This document shows, piece after piece, positions 44,201-56,232 of a stretch of 64,000 bases of DNA (positions within the stretch are counted from its first letter, which is position 1; the number at the start of each line of letters is the position of its first letter). The stretch covers positions 302,390,956 to 302,454,955 of the forward strand of contig NC_081824.1 of assembly GCF_030867095.1 (NCBI RefSeq), in the 5' to 3' direction. Made by a program: the position numbers and the translations under genes. The notes beneath the pieces were generated by a model that was given only the letters and a program-made list of their open reading frames with translations, was not told where the DNA came from and did not search any database. The DNA is from Alligator mississippiensis (taxonomy: Eukaryota; Chordata; Crocodylia; Alligatoridae).

Positions 44201-47200
44201 CAGTTGAAACTCTTATGACCAATTATCCTAATTAACAATCTCTCAGTTATTTAATATGTTCCCTAAGGTTTGGATCCCAAGGTCTGACTTCAGCACATTA
44301 AGTATTTTCCATAAAGAAAATGCATGTGCTAAAGTCTTCTAGTTCTTAAGGCTTTAGACATTATAAAGGCCACCAAGAAAAGAAAGAAATTGATCTTGTA
44401 TATCAGGCAAGTTGTATATTCTAACTTTCCAAATTAGCAGAGATTTAGGTGTTCTCCTCAAGAGTTCTGGATAATCTGGATCAATATTATTAAGCTCGAG
44501 GATGGAAAGTGGGATGGAACCTGTTGGCAAGACTCAAAAACAGGATGAAGTTAAGGAATAGAAAATTTAGGCAACATGTTAGAAAATAACCCAGTAAGAC
44601 TGGAAATGGTGGAACGCAGGTACCTGGGACATTTAAACCCAAAGTGAAAAAGCCACTAGAAAATAAAGCTAACCATTCTGCATTAGCTGGTTGGAGGCGA
44701 AGGCAGCCATATCACAAAACAGAATTTTATGATCTGAAATTTCAATGGGCTGAGTTTTGTCCTGGACTACCCACACATCCAGCACCCAGTGAAGGCTGTG
44801 TGGTGGGGGAGGATCTGTGTGTGCACGCATGTATGAGATACTAGAATTTTGCCCTATGATGTTATGATCCCTTGATACAATCCAGTGTCTTCAGTTTTGT
44901 AAGGCAGTCCCTAAAGAGTTTGATGCATCAGGAGAATTTAAGGCTATAAACAAAAGCTGTACTTATCTTGAAATGAATGGGAAGGAATAAACTGTCTAGT
45001 AGTATTATATCTTGCTAAATCATAGTGATTTACCTTGCCTATCTCGGCCTTAGTTCTGTCATTTATTTGAATTTAGTATTAAGGCTGTATTTATCTACAT
45101 GTTGGCTCTAAGGATTTGAATCCCTTGAAATTCAAATCTGCGGGCAAGAAAACAATTTTCTCTCTGGAGACAAACCTACTCCTTATACCTACAGCAAGCA
45201 ATGGTAACACTATTAATTAGGCATTGCCCCAGTCATGAATGCATTCTATTTATTACTTGGTGGCCCGTGGGATATCAGTAGTTCTTTGTATGAAAAATAC
45301 ATGTGCAGATTCATTAGAGAAAGCAAAAAATAAGGGCTTATGTGAGCATTTTGCATTGTTTTGATTATGGGGAGGGGTGGTTTGGTTTTGAGCTGGCAAA
45401 TCCTCACAGAAGGAAACAAACATGAATTTTGCACTCAGATATGATTCCTACTGACAAGAATTTTGCAAGTGGACAGGGAGACAAGTGAATGATTTCATAT
45501 CAGAGTGTTTTCTGTGTTTCCTTTTGATGTCCCTTTGAGTTCCATTCGGCTCGGTTTTTCACACCAAAGCTATGACATGTTGTAAGCTGCCTTATGGTCA
45601 CAGCGAGTCCTCCAACCACTTCGCATCAGTTCTCAGCTCACTGAATTAACTCTTCCAAATCAAGTGCTGATAAGATGTTGCTTCAGGAGGTGCCTGTTCA
45701 TGGTGATGAATTATCTTCAGAAATCACAGCCCTTTACAGATGACATTTGCATTTACAACATGTTGAAAGCGGATTTAGCAACTGGTGCCCTCTCTTGCAG
45801 TCTGGTCTAGCTACTTATGCTTTCATCAAAGTAGTTATTTAAATATGGGGTTTGGGACAGAGCCAAAATATCCCGGACTGTGGATGTATATATCTACTGA
45901 GAAAAAATAAGTGCAAATTGTTCAGCCTCTTAATAATATGCTGTTCTTAAATATTAACCTACACCAAATCCTGCTATTTGCGGATATAGTAGGACCGTTA
46001 TTAAAATGGTATAAAATGGTTTCTTATTATGACCATAATATTAGGAAAAAAACCTATGTTTAAAATGAAATGATATAGAACTTACAGTACCAACAGCATG
46101 AAAAAATACGATACTTGATGTCTTTAATATTAAAAGCAGCATTGTACTGTGAAGTGGAAAGATCAAAACGGCACTATAGAACATGGGATAAAGCTACTTA
46201 AGACTACACTGGATATTATAAATATATATAGCCAAGCCACATTATAATCAGTAACTACAATTCCTGACTTTTAGAGGATCCATTTAAGGTTGAAATAAAC
46301 CATAAATACCTCAATTTTATACATACTATAAATGTATTCTCTCTTTCATGTTTCACGAGAATGGTCTATGCTGATCTAATTTCTCACAGTGGACCAACAT
46401 CTGCCCTCCTTCACACTTGCACAATCCTAATGGCCTCATGCAACAAAGATGTATTATCTTGTACATCATAAAAATTAATATGAAACACAATGCCTTGAAA
46501 GAATGGCAGGCACAATACAGAGGGCTATAATTTGCCCTCAGTAATGCCCATACGATCCTATGTGCTTTTTAATAATTTCTATGGCACTGTACTAAATTTA
46601 GTAAAGTAATTTAAAAAATATATGAATCAGAAATTGCTAGAACTGCCAGGCCTAACACAGCTGTTTATAGCTTTTCATCTCTCCCCTGACTCTTGTTTTG
46701 TGCAAGTACACATAATGGACCAGCCACCTTTCAATACATACCTGAGTGTCTAGCTGAAGCCTTTGAATGCACTTGCCTCCACAGATTACATCACATTCCT
46801 ATTCTATTCCCGCTCTTACTCTCCTCTTGTGCTTTGCTGCCAACTTTAATTTTTTTCATCTGCAGAACAGAAGCAATTTTGCTTTTTAAATTTTACCATT
46901 TTTTGAAGAATTTGTCATGCTTCAGTTTATGGTTGAGTAGCTCTACATGCCTGTTTGGAATCTGGCTTGAAGGTCTCTTGCCCTCTTCAGAACTGTCTTC
47001 TGTGGGATCCCATGCTTGGATTTTAACTCAGCTCCACAGAAGTACTATCACAAATAACTGTTGCACAGCACATTGCTGCTACATGCTTGGGCACTCCCTA
47101 ATCAGCTGACTTTCCATTGAAATAAATGGAAAATTTGCTTCAGTAAAGATTATGGGTGAACCAGAAACAGGTCATCTCCTAGATCATCCGGTGCTCAAGT

Positions 47201-47599
47201 ATTTTTACAATATTTTGAAACTCCATTTAAAGCTAATTAATTTGGGATGGCCTTCAATTATACAGCAAAGTAATATCTTGTTCTACCATTGGACACTTAT
47301 TGTATTGCAAGAATTCATGCATTCGACCTTTGCTATTAGCAATTTTATTTTGATAAAGGAACAAATTGTGTTACATTTTTATATTAAATCATTATAGTGA
47401 GACATGGTTACTTTTATTATACGGGTTCTTTGCCTTTAGATGATACTGTGGCATATGCTTGATAGAATAAACCCAATTTTGGATTGCGTTTAATACCAAT
47501 TGTTAAATCTTAGAGTGAGCAAGAATATTGTAGTGCAAATCTAAGCCAGGATACAGACTGCATATGGCCCACCACAGACATAGAATTATAGCTTTGAAC
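44201..47599. other. Intergenic stretch of about 3.4 kb without a recognised gene
   Basis: AT-rich and mostly free of recognisable repeats. The 138-residue frame at 46693-47109 has no domain that I recognise and typical non-coding composition. Confidence 0.4.
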
Positions 47600-48300
47600 A
47601 ACCTTGTTAGTAACCAAGTGACTGTCTTCTCAAAGAGCAGGTGGGACTAAGGCTCAAGCAAGCATTGTTCCATAACATGAACTCTTAGGGTACTAGGAGT
47701 CCTGGATTAGAAGAAGACCTAGGGAAGATCCTAGGCAGATGTTAAGAGAGAGGAAATGATCCTGGGGAAGAATTAGTACTTGGGCAAAAATTCAGACTGC
47801 TGTTTATTTAAGAGCCCAGGACCAGAAGTCTAGAAGTTCTGAGTGGGGACTTTTCTTTCCCAGCCAACTAAGATAAGCTCAGAGGAAGAGTCTTTTCCCC
47901 GTGCTGGGGGAGACAACACCTGAGGAAGGAGAATAGTTTGCTGACCTTGCTCAGTTCAAGGATAAGAGGGTTGAGCTACAAAGTAGACCAGCTGGGAGAA
48001 CCTGATTTGAAGCTGCAGGTGGCTGGAATAAGGACAGCCCCAACATAGAGCGCTGTGTGGCTCTTGTATTAAGGAGCCCATACCTGGACCTGAGCCAGCA
48101 TGAACTATCAGATAACCACCAGAAGAAGAGCTGTCAGGGTTCCTAAGCTAAAGAGAGTAACCTACTTGACTCAGAACACACTGTGGAAGGAGAGCTGTGT
48201 TCCCCTGTAGCCAGAAGAAGTGGCATCTTTGAATCATTGTGCAGCTCCCTAGGAAGTGAGCAAGTGGACTCCTGAATGAAGCAAAAGGGTTATGCTTGAG
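47600..48300 (+). repeat. Unclassified, possibly LTR-derived sequence
   Basis: Purine-rich sequence with a TATA-like TATTTAAGAGCCC near 47813 and a promoter-to-leader-like layout, bounded on the right by a CR1 3' end. No clear TG...CA ends or target duplication were found, so the LTR reading is tentative. Confidence 0.3.
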
Positions 48301-48640
48301 ATCATAAAAGAATTAGGTTGGAAGGGACCTCATAAGGTCATCTAGTCCAAAACCCTGCTCAAAGCAGAACCACCCCCAACTAGGTCATCCCAGCCAAGGC
48401 TTTGTCTACCTAAGTCTTAAAAGCCTCCAAGGATAGAGTCCACAACCTCTCTGCATAACCTGTTCCAGGGCTTTACAACCCTCCTAGTGAGAAAGTTTTT
48501 CCTAATATCTAATCTAAATTTCCCTTGCTGCAATTTGAGACCATTGCTCCTTGTTCTGTTATCTGTAACCACCAAGAACAGTCTAGCTCCATTCTCTTTG
48601 GAATCACTTTTTAGATGGTCTAAAATAATTTGTATTCAAG
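48301..48640 (-). mobile_element. CR1 LINE 3' end, inverted
   Basis: The plus strand reads GGTTGGAAGGGACCTCATAA, GGTCATCTAGTCCAAAACCC, CATCCCAGCCAAGGC, CCTCCTAGTGAGAAAGTTTT and TTGCTGCAATTTGAGACC. This is the reverse complement of a typical CR1 C-terminal/3' region. The 3' terminus lies at the left edge, and it is 5'-truncated. Confidence 0.88.
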
Positions 48641-48720
48641 AAAGAGAACTAGATAAGTAAAAAAGAAAGCATAAAGGGGGTTCCTATTTGAAGTGTTTTT
48701 ACCATTTTAAAGCTATAGAG

Positions 48721-49059
48721 CAGGGGTGCTCAACCCCTGGCCTATGAACCAGATCTGGTCCATGTTGCAAATTTGGTGACAGGGGAGTGGTGACAGTGTT
48801 AATGGCCCTACTGCCAAATTCCCAGACCTGTGGATGCCTGGCAGGTCACACATCATGACCCTGTGTCCTCTATTGGGCGCATGGGGTTGGGGCAGTACAG
48901 GGCCTGATCCGGGCATGCAGGGCCAATCAGAGTCAGTGCAGGGCCTGATCTGGGTGTCTGGGGTCCAAACCCACACACTGACCCTACAAGGGATCCAGCC
49001 AACAAACCAGTCCTGCACCACTCATCCAGCCCACGGGGCCAAAAGATTGAGCCTCGCTG
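48721..49059. mobile_element. hAT MITE, about 340 bp (CAGGGGTGCTCAA tips)
   Basis: It starts CAGGGGTGCTCAACCCCTGG and ends GATTGAGCCTCGCTG, with inverted tips. The GC-rich interior contains repeated GCAGGGCCTGATC and GGGCCAATCAGAGTC motifs. The flanking 8-mers match poorly, so the copy is old. Confidence 0.6.
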
Positions 49060-51146
49060 ATCCAGACAAAAAACTGGGGTTGCTTTGTACATACACTCTC
49101 TCCACACCTTTCCATTTTAGGATTCTACCAAGTGTTTACAGTCAATAAATGAAGGCACTATTCACACTTTGGTTAGTTCTAGTAACCGGCATAAGTGCTC
49201 TCCCTCTGAGAACTGCAAGATAACCTCATTTTGTTTCAGTCCTCACAAGATCCCAGATGAAATCACATCCTATTTTGGTTGTTGTTGTTTGAAAAGCTTT
49301 AGTCCTAGTCCAGTGCCATATGTAGACCTCAATGCTGCACAGAAATCAAAGCACAAGATGTAGACTAGAAGGGATCTTATAAAAATGTTACTCAAATGAT
49401 TTCCATGTAAAATACAAGTATATTGGAGATGGTAGAGTGTATTTTCCAATATTAAACATAGCTTGTTTGAGATTACCCTTTAGAGATACATCACAATAAA
49501 TGAATCGCTGAAGTACATGTAATATACCAGAGGACATTTTTTAAATCTTTAAGCTGGAAAGATTTAATCAATCATTTACATGCATCTTTAATTCCATGAA
49601 AAATGCCAATTGTTCTGTAAAGACAAACAAGACGTATGAGACACTTAATGTTTAAATAAAAATGCTTTTAAAAGCTTTATCTTAACGAAGAACATCTAAT
49701 AAGCTCACAATGAGTGCTAATGAATGAGTCAATTTTAATATGCACCATGTTTCACTGGAAGAGCATTACTGTGTTTATTCCATTCTGAAGCTTAATTTTG
49801 TCCTCAATTGACATTCCCAAGAGGCAAAGCTAAAAGTATACAGGGCTATCCAGTATTATAGATCCAGATGAATGCAGAACCCTGAGACAAGTCTCAGTCA
49901 GCTGATCCACAGTTGAGGGGGTGGCAAAGCATTTGACTCCAAAGTTGCACACTGTTGGCAAAGATGGAGCATAGCATTAATGGCCCCATGTTCTGACAGA
50001 TAGGTTGTGGTGGAGCAAGTAATGCCCACAGGATGGAAGCACCTGCCCTGGAAAAAAAACAAACCATTTCTGAATGTCAGTCTGGAAAAAAATAGTTTTA
50101 GGGGTTTATTTTGGTTTGTCTTCAGATTTTTCACCTCTTGGCAGTGGCAATCCTGTCACTTGGCTTCTAGGTAATTCCACTGTTTGCTGCTCCACGGCTC
50201 CAGCCCTATTCCCAGCCTGCCTTTCAGCATACTGACAAACACAGAGTGCAAGTGTGCACCTTAGCATCCTTAGTAAGGATAACCAGATATTAAAGATAAT
50301 TCTTTGACTCTTCAGCAGCAACAACAGAATTCTACATGTAGTTAAGCTAACTGGCTAACACTCCCTATTTCAGGGCAATACTTGCTTTTCTTCTCCTCTC
50401 CCTTTAGGCAGCCATTCAGGTTCAGTTTGTGTTCCACCTAGTCGTTACTGTTATCTCCACCTAGAAATGCAAGAACCCAGGTGTACTATATGCCTCACAC
50501 CCTCCTGTGTACTATATCCCTCGCACTCACCCTGCCTCCCACCCTTTTGTGCTTTCCCTATTAATGCTTGGTCCATAGTCCACTGATGTCAATCAGCATT
50601 TTTCCATTCAATTCAGTGAGCACAAAACCCGGGCCCGAGGCCTCCTGTCATGCTCTCACCCTGCAATATGCCAAAACAATAGCTTGTATTCCATCTCTCT
50701 CTGATTGCGGGTATTTGTTCTCCATTTGTCTCTGTGCTGTTTTGCATTTTAATGAGTAGGTTTCCTGGGTGGGTTATGTCTGGAGAAATCACAGTATCTG
50801 ATGCCTGAATGGCTTATCTTAGTCCACTGACAAAAGCATCTGCCTATCTGTATAAAGGGTTCTCCATGCTCTAGAAAGGGTAAGTTAGACCAAGTGGATC
50901 TCTGTCCTACAGCTTCTAAATTGCTTCTGCTACCTTTACTTGCTTAGATGTCTCAACACTGTACTGCAGCATAGACACATCTTGTATAATTAGCAACCTT
51001 CATTGGCAAGAATCAGCCTGATACAGCATCTAACATAGTCAGGCACAGCTAGCAAGCCCTTCAGAAAAAAAAAAAAATCTGTCAATGACCCAAACATGCA
51101 ATGAATCCCAGCTGGAATCTTGCGTAAAGGTTTTAATTCTGGCAAT
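49060..51146. other. Intergenic stretch without a recognised gene
   Basis: No coding or repeat feature that I can support. Confidence 0.4.
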
Positions 51147-51660
51147 AATCATAGAAAGTTAGGGTTGGAAGGGACCTCAGGAGGTCATCTAGTCCAACCC
51201 CCTGCTCAAAGCAGGACCATCCCCAACTAGATCATCCCAGCCAAGGCTTTTTCTAGCTGGATGTTAAAAATCTCCAAGGATGGAGCTTCCACCACTTCTC
51301 TGGGTAACCTGTTCCAGTGTTTTACTAACCTCCTCATTAGCAATGCGTAGGGGGTGCATGCAGGTGCATGTGTACCCCCTAGGATTGGCCATGCATCCCC
51401 TGGAAGCTCCGGCCGTGAAACTGGAAGTGCTGGGGGAAGTGCACTTCTGGTTTTCCTGCTGGTGGTTCAACACTTGGCAATTGACCGCTGGGGGACCCCA
51501 CCGCTGGCGATCTGGTGCCCCCCAGACTCGGGAGGCACCAGTCACCCATGACCCCCCTAGTAAGAAAATTGTTCCTAATATCTAACCTAAACTTTCCTTG
51601 CTGCAGCTTAAGACTATTGCTCTGTGTTCTACTAGAGCAATTCTTCTGTTGCAAGGAACT
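51147..51660 (-). mobile_element. CR1 LINE 3' end, inverted, split by a MITE
   Basis: ATCATAGAAAGTTAGGGTTG, GGAAGGGACCTCAGGAGGTC and TAGTCCAACCCCCTGCTCAA lead up to CCTCCTCATTAG at 51340. The CR1 resumes at 51553 with CTAGTAAGAAAATTGTTCCT and CTTGCTGCAGCTTAAGAC. The two halves align to one CR1 without loss, using 48301-48640 as a guide. The right limit is approximate. Confidence 0.85.
51341..51552. mobile_element. Small GC-rich MITE inserted in a CR1 tail
   Basis: It starts CAATGCGTAGGGGGTGCATG, and its right end inverted reads GGGGTCATGGGTGACTGG. CTCATTAG (51333-51340) and CCCCCTAG (51553-51560) may be a decayed 8-bp duplication (five of eight match). It is probably a relative of the CAGTGGCGTAACTAGGGG hAT group. 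Non-coding. Confidence 0.5.
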
Positions 51661-51689
51661 CAGAAAGATCACAGCAGGACAGAATATTT

Positions 51690-51835
51690 TTAATACCATG
51701 AATTCCTATTTGAAATCTCTAGGTCTATCTTGTGAATCATGTTTGCACACCTAACAGTGCTAACACTGTGTGGCATCCTGCAGCACCCTTGAGAAGAGCT
51801 CAAGGCACCCCCAGTTTCCACAGTTAAGAATCACT
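51690..51835. mobile_element. Charlie-like hAT fragment (uninterrupted relative of 13425-14172)
   Basis: ATGAATTCCTATTTGAAATC runs directly into TCTATCTTGTGAATCATG, then TTTGCACACCTAACAGTG, ATCCTGCAGCACCCTTGAG and the tip TTAAGAATCACTG. It corresponds to the host element at 13425-14172 but without the MITE, so it serves as an empty-site reference. The left edge is unclear. Confidence 0.6.
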
Positions 51836-52899
51836 GATTTAGAGGATTAGATGCACCTTTAAATGTCATATCTGTTATTTGATAAGTTGGATTTATTGAT
51901 AAATAAATAAAGTTTTTTTAAAAAGGAGACTATTATAATTTGTATTTAGAACCAAAGCCCAAATGTATATGTCCTCCAGAGGACATGGAACTACAGTGTT
52001 CATTCCCTTAAGGGATTATATTGTTTCATATCTAGGAGGAAAAGACTGATTTACACACAGCTTCTGAAACGGGAAGCTTCTTTTTTCTTCCCTTCTTTGC
52101 TGCTATTGCTTTTAACTCCATAGTAGGGCTTGGTTGGAAGGGACCAGGTTGGAGAGATATTGGTTTCCTGAAACCCTGAAAGGAGAAGGCACCGCTGTTT
52201 TTTCCATAGGCCAGGACTGTACGGTTGGGGTCTGTATGTTGTGCTGGCACAAAAGGCCCTGACCGCATACAGCCTGGGCCACACACTGAGGGGATGCCCC
52301 CACTTCATTCTTTCGCCGCTCCCTCCCAGTTCCTACCACCATGAGGGATGCTGTGCCACAGTCCCTCACTGTGCAAACAGTGTATTCCTCTACCCCCTGA
52401 GCAGTGCCAGCAGTGCATGGTTTTCCCCTTCCCATCTCTTTGGCCCTCTCCTGCTGTACAACAGTGGAAGAGACAACACCTGGGGCTTGTGGGCTGCATG
52501 CAGCCCTTGGGCAGCCAGGTGGACAGCTCTACTCTAGGCTCTGCTCTTGTAGAAAACATTCATGTTAGTATTGCATAACATAAGTTAACACAAGCTTTAA
52601 ATAACCTCAAAGTTTCATTCCACAGGACTACAATGTTCCTTGATTAAAGCCAATGCAAAAAAATCAGAATAGCCTTCTACACCCTTCACAACAGTGGAAG
52701 TGTTGAACAAGAATGACGTATTCTATTTTTCACTATCATCATCTTTATTTCAACTTGTTGCCAGATTTTATGAAGCTCTGAAAGGTACAGATCAGTAGTC
52801 AATAACTTCTGAGGAGTGGGAAAGAGGGAATGGAGATCAGCTCTCTGTGTATAAATCTTCAACTTTTATCTCAAATCATAACTTCCCAATTGATTTATC
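51836..52899. other. Intergenic stretch; GC-rich repeat-like core at about 52120-52540
   Basis: The centre resembles the GC-rich cores of the hAT MITEs (GTGGGCTGCATGCAGCCCTTGGGCAG), but its tips are not clear. I support no gene here. Confidence 0.35.
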
Positions 52900-52904
52900 T
52901 GGCC

Positions 52905-53095
52905 CACATTGCTAGAGTATCTGTGCTCCTTACAAATCCTGCCCACCTGCAAATAGGGAAGGTCTATGACCCCCATTTTACAGATTCAGAACAGGCACAA
53001 AAGAGACTTATGGTGACAAAGAAAATCTGTGGTGGATCTGTGAAATGAACCAAGTCTCCAACTAGCACCCTCACCAGCAGGCCATCCTTCCCTTC
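52905..53095 (-). mobile_element. MIR SINE, inverted
   Basis: The plus strand reads CCCCATTTTACAGATTCAGA, then ACAAAGAAAATCTGTGGTGG, GAACCAAGTCTCCAACTAGC and CACCAGCAGGCCATCC. This is the order of inverted MIR (CCCATTTTACAGATGAGGAA, AACCCAGGTCTCCTGACTCC, CCACTAGGCCAC). An ancient mammal/sauropsid-shared SINE type. Confidence 0.7.
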
Positions 53096-53802
53096 TGAAG
53101 TCTAAAAAGGAAAAACAAAACCTCTATTAACTCAGTAAAAATCTAATCTAGGATGTATAATCTCTACCTCTGAAAGATATTTAACATGATATTCCACTAC
53201 TTGTTGCTGCAGAATCAGTATTCAGAACTTTATTTTCTTACCATACATTTTTACTGTAACCACAAGAAAGCAGCTTTATTGGTAGCTTATTTATGCAGAC
53301 ACACTCAGATCTAATTCTTCTGTAAGGAATTTATTTGGAATATTTAGGTTTTTTCAATGTTGCCAGCCTGTTACTTATCTTGTTGAGAACTATCCTTGAA
53401 AAGGTTCTTAAGAGTCTCCCTTTTGGCTTCAGCCCACTACACAGTTATTTTCCCTCTTCAGTCTCCTCTTTTCATTTTCAGTCTGTTCTACTCATGTTTC
53501 AGGGAACATTTATCCATCTCTAAAATATACTGCTGAATCTCTACCTCAGACTTCCATTCTTAGCAGTTTTCTCTAATGCTTGAATTCTTTAAAGAATTTC
53601 ACTGCTAGAATAATATTCAGTATTTCAGAGACTAATTATGTTTTGGGCCCAGATTTTCCACCGTTTCCCACATTAGGCATTCCTTATGAATCTAGCACTC
53701 TTATCAATATCAGTAGGTCTGTTATATTTATGGAGAAAACCTGTTCTGTGTGAACAAGGAGGTCAAAATCCAACCTTTTAAAAAGTCACCTATTCTATTC
53801 AC
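53096..53802. other. No recognised element
   Basis: AT-rich spacer; nothing seen. Confidence 0.4.
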
Positions 53803-53893
53803 CTAGGGCATGTCTACTATGGCTGTGTGAAGCTTCAGTCCCTGATTTGATTTGGCGGAGATTCGGCCTAATTCGGTGGCCGAATCTCCAAAT

Positions 53894-56232
53894 CATAGAT
53901 GCTAGGGTCAGAAGGGACCTCAACAGATCAATCGAGTCTGACTCCCTGCCTAGGCAGGAAAGAGTGCTGGGGTCAGATGACCCCAGCCAGATGCCTATCC
54001 AGCCCCCAAGGACCCCCAAGGTAGGGGAGAGCACCACCTCCCTTGGAAGCCCATTCCAAATTTTGGCCACCCTTACTGTGAAGAAGTTTTTCCTGATATC
54101 TAGCTTAAATCTGCTCTGTCAGTTTGTGACCATTGTTCCCTGTTACCTCAAGAGGCACCCTGGTGAACAGAGCATCTCTGATCCCTTGCTGCCTCCCTCT
54201 AATGAATTTGTAGGTGGCCACAAGATCACCTCTCGGCCTTTTTTCGCGGAGGCTGAAGAGGTCCAGGTCCCTCAGTCTCTCCTCATAGGGCTTGTCCTGT
54301 AAGCCCCTGACCATACGAGTGGCCCTCCTCTGGACCCTCTCGAGTCTATCAACATCCTTTTGGAAGTACGGCGCCCAAAACTGGATGCAGTACTCCAACT
54401 GTGGTCTGACCAATGCCGCATAGAAGGGAAGTATCACCTCCGTGGATCTATTTGTCATGCATCTGCTGATGCACGATAAAGTGCGGTTAACTTTGCTGAT
54501 GATTTCATCACACTAACGACTCATGGTCATCTTGGAGTCCACCATGATTCTGAGATCCCGTTTCGCTTCTGTGCTGCTGAGAGGGTCACTTCCCAGCCAG
54601 TAGATGTGCTGGATATTTTTACGCCCTAGGTGCAGCACTCTGCATTTGTCCTTGTTGTACTGCATCCTATCGTGTACTGCCCACTTTTCTAACCTGTCCA
54701 GGTCTGTCTGCAATCGTTCCCTACCCTCCGGAGTGTGCACTTCACCCCACAATTTAGTATTATCCGCAAACTTGGACAGAGGACACTTCACACCCACATC
54801 CAAGTCACTGATGAAGATATTGAAGAGTACAGGCCCAACAACCAAACCCTGTGGGACCCCACTACCCACATCCTTCCAAGTCGATACCAACCCATCTACT
54901 ACCACTCTCTGGGTGCGACCTCTAAGCCAATTTGCCACCCACTGGACCACGTAAACATCTATGTCACAGCCTCTTAATTTATTTATGAGAATAGGATGAG
55001 ATACCATATCGAAGGCCTTGCTAAAGTCCAAGAAAACGACATCCACCTCTACTCCTGCGTCTAAGCATTTTGTGACCATGTCATAAAACGAAACCAGATT
55101 GGTCAGGCATGATCTACCTGCTACAAATCCATGCTGGTTTCCCTGCTGCATTATTTTTCCCGCTGGACTCCCACAAATATGATCCTTCATAATCTTTTTA
55201 AAGACTTTTCCAAGGATGGAGGTGATACTGACTGGCCTATAATTACTTGGATCCTCCTTCCTCCCCTCTTGAAAATAGGGACCTCATTGGCCCTTTTCCA
55301 GTTCTCTGGGACCTGACCCGAGTGCCACAAGCATTCAAACAGCTATGCCAGTGGTTCTGCTGTGACACCAACCAATTCCTTCAGTACTCTCGGATGTAGC
55401 TCATCCAGGCCTGCTGACTTAAACACATTCAGTCCATCCAAGTGACTCTGCACCAAGTCAGCATCGACAGTCGGTGGGCTGGTGTCCCTCTGATGCCCAT
55501 CTAAGAACCCATTAAGAGACTTACCTTGACTCCTGTTCAGGAACACCGAGGCAAAAAACTCATTGAATAGCTCAGACTTGTCCCCCCTCTCTGTCACTAA
55601 TTTCTCCTTTTTGTTCAGTAGGGGTCCTATGCTGCCCTGCACCTTCCTTTTACTCCCTACATAGCTAAAAAAAATACTTTTTGTTGTCTATAATTTGTGT
55701 TGCCAGCCTCAGCTCTGTAGTTGCATAGGCTTTTCTAACTGCCTCCCTGCAAGTGCAGGCCAAATAGGTATACACCTCCTCGGTAGCTTCCCCCTGCTTC
55801 CACCACCTACATGCCTTTTTTTTTTGCCCTTAGGCTCCCCTGGATTTCCTTGTTTAGCCAAGGAAGTTTTTTGGCTCCTTTCCTCCTTTTCCCTCATACT
55901 GGGATCGTCTCCCTTTGCGCCTGAAGGATTGCTTCCTTTAGAAACGACCGCCCTTCCTGGACTCCCATCTTGCTAATACTCTTCTCCTGTGGTGCGTCAT
56001 TGTCTAGATTTCTAAGCACACTGAAGTTAGCCTTCCTAAAGTCAAGCACTTCCACCCTACTAGTTATCTTACCTACCCTAGACCTTATGGTGAATTTGAT
56101 TGATTGATGGTCACTGTCCCCAAGGTGACTACGAATCTGCAGCTCCCCTACCAGGTCCTCCCCTGTAGCCAACACCAAGTCCAGTAAGGCATTCCCCCTA
56201 GTGGGACTGTATACCTCAGAGGATACCCTTTA
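53894..56232 (-). mobile_element. 5'-truncated CR1 LINE, 2.3 kb, innermost layer of the nest
   Basis: The 3' terminus (minus strand ...AGCATCTATGATTT) is at the left. The 5' end is cut inside the endonuclease region at about 56232. Flanks AATCTCCAAAT (53883-53893) and AATCTCTCCAAAT (56233-56245) look like an imperfect target duplication of 11-13 bp, typical of target-primed reverse transcription. It is far better preserved than the CR1 pieces at 11-13 and 42-44 kb and is therefore younger. Confidence 0.92.
53900..56178 (-). pseudogene. CR1 ORF2 remnant: end of endonuclease plus reverse transcriptase
   Basis: In minus-strand order, 56178-55894 carries the end of the APE-type endonuclease (LGDSDHQSIKFTI, with the SDH motif). 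55642-55343 carries the linker (GPLLNKKEKLVTE, NEFFASVF, DELHPRVLKEL). 55190-54513 carries reverse transcriptase palm motifs (FLDFSKAFDMVSH, GVPQGLVVGPVLFNIF, FADNTKLWGE). 54458-54105 carries the C-terminal part (YAALVRPQLEYCIQFWAP, LERVQRRATRMVRGL). The last block, KIWNGLPREVV, is near 54060 in another frame. The usual FADD catalytic motif reads FADN, and frame changes separate the blocks, so the copy is dead. ORF1 and most of the endonuclease are absent. Confidence 0.92.

Noticed and set aside
54604-54977. Plus-strand frames of 116 and 80 residues
   Set aside because: Antisense shadows of the CR1 reverse transcriptase.
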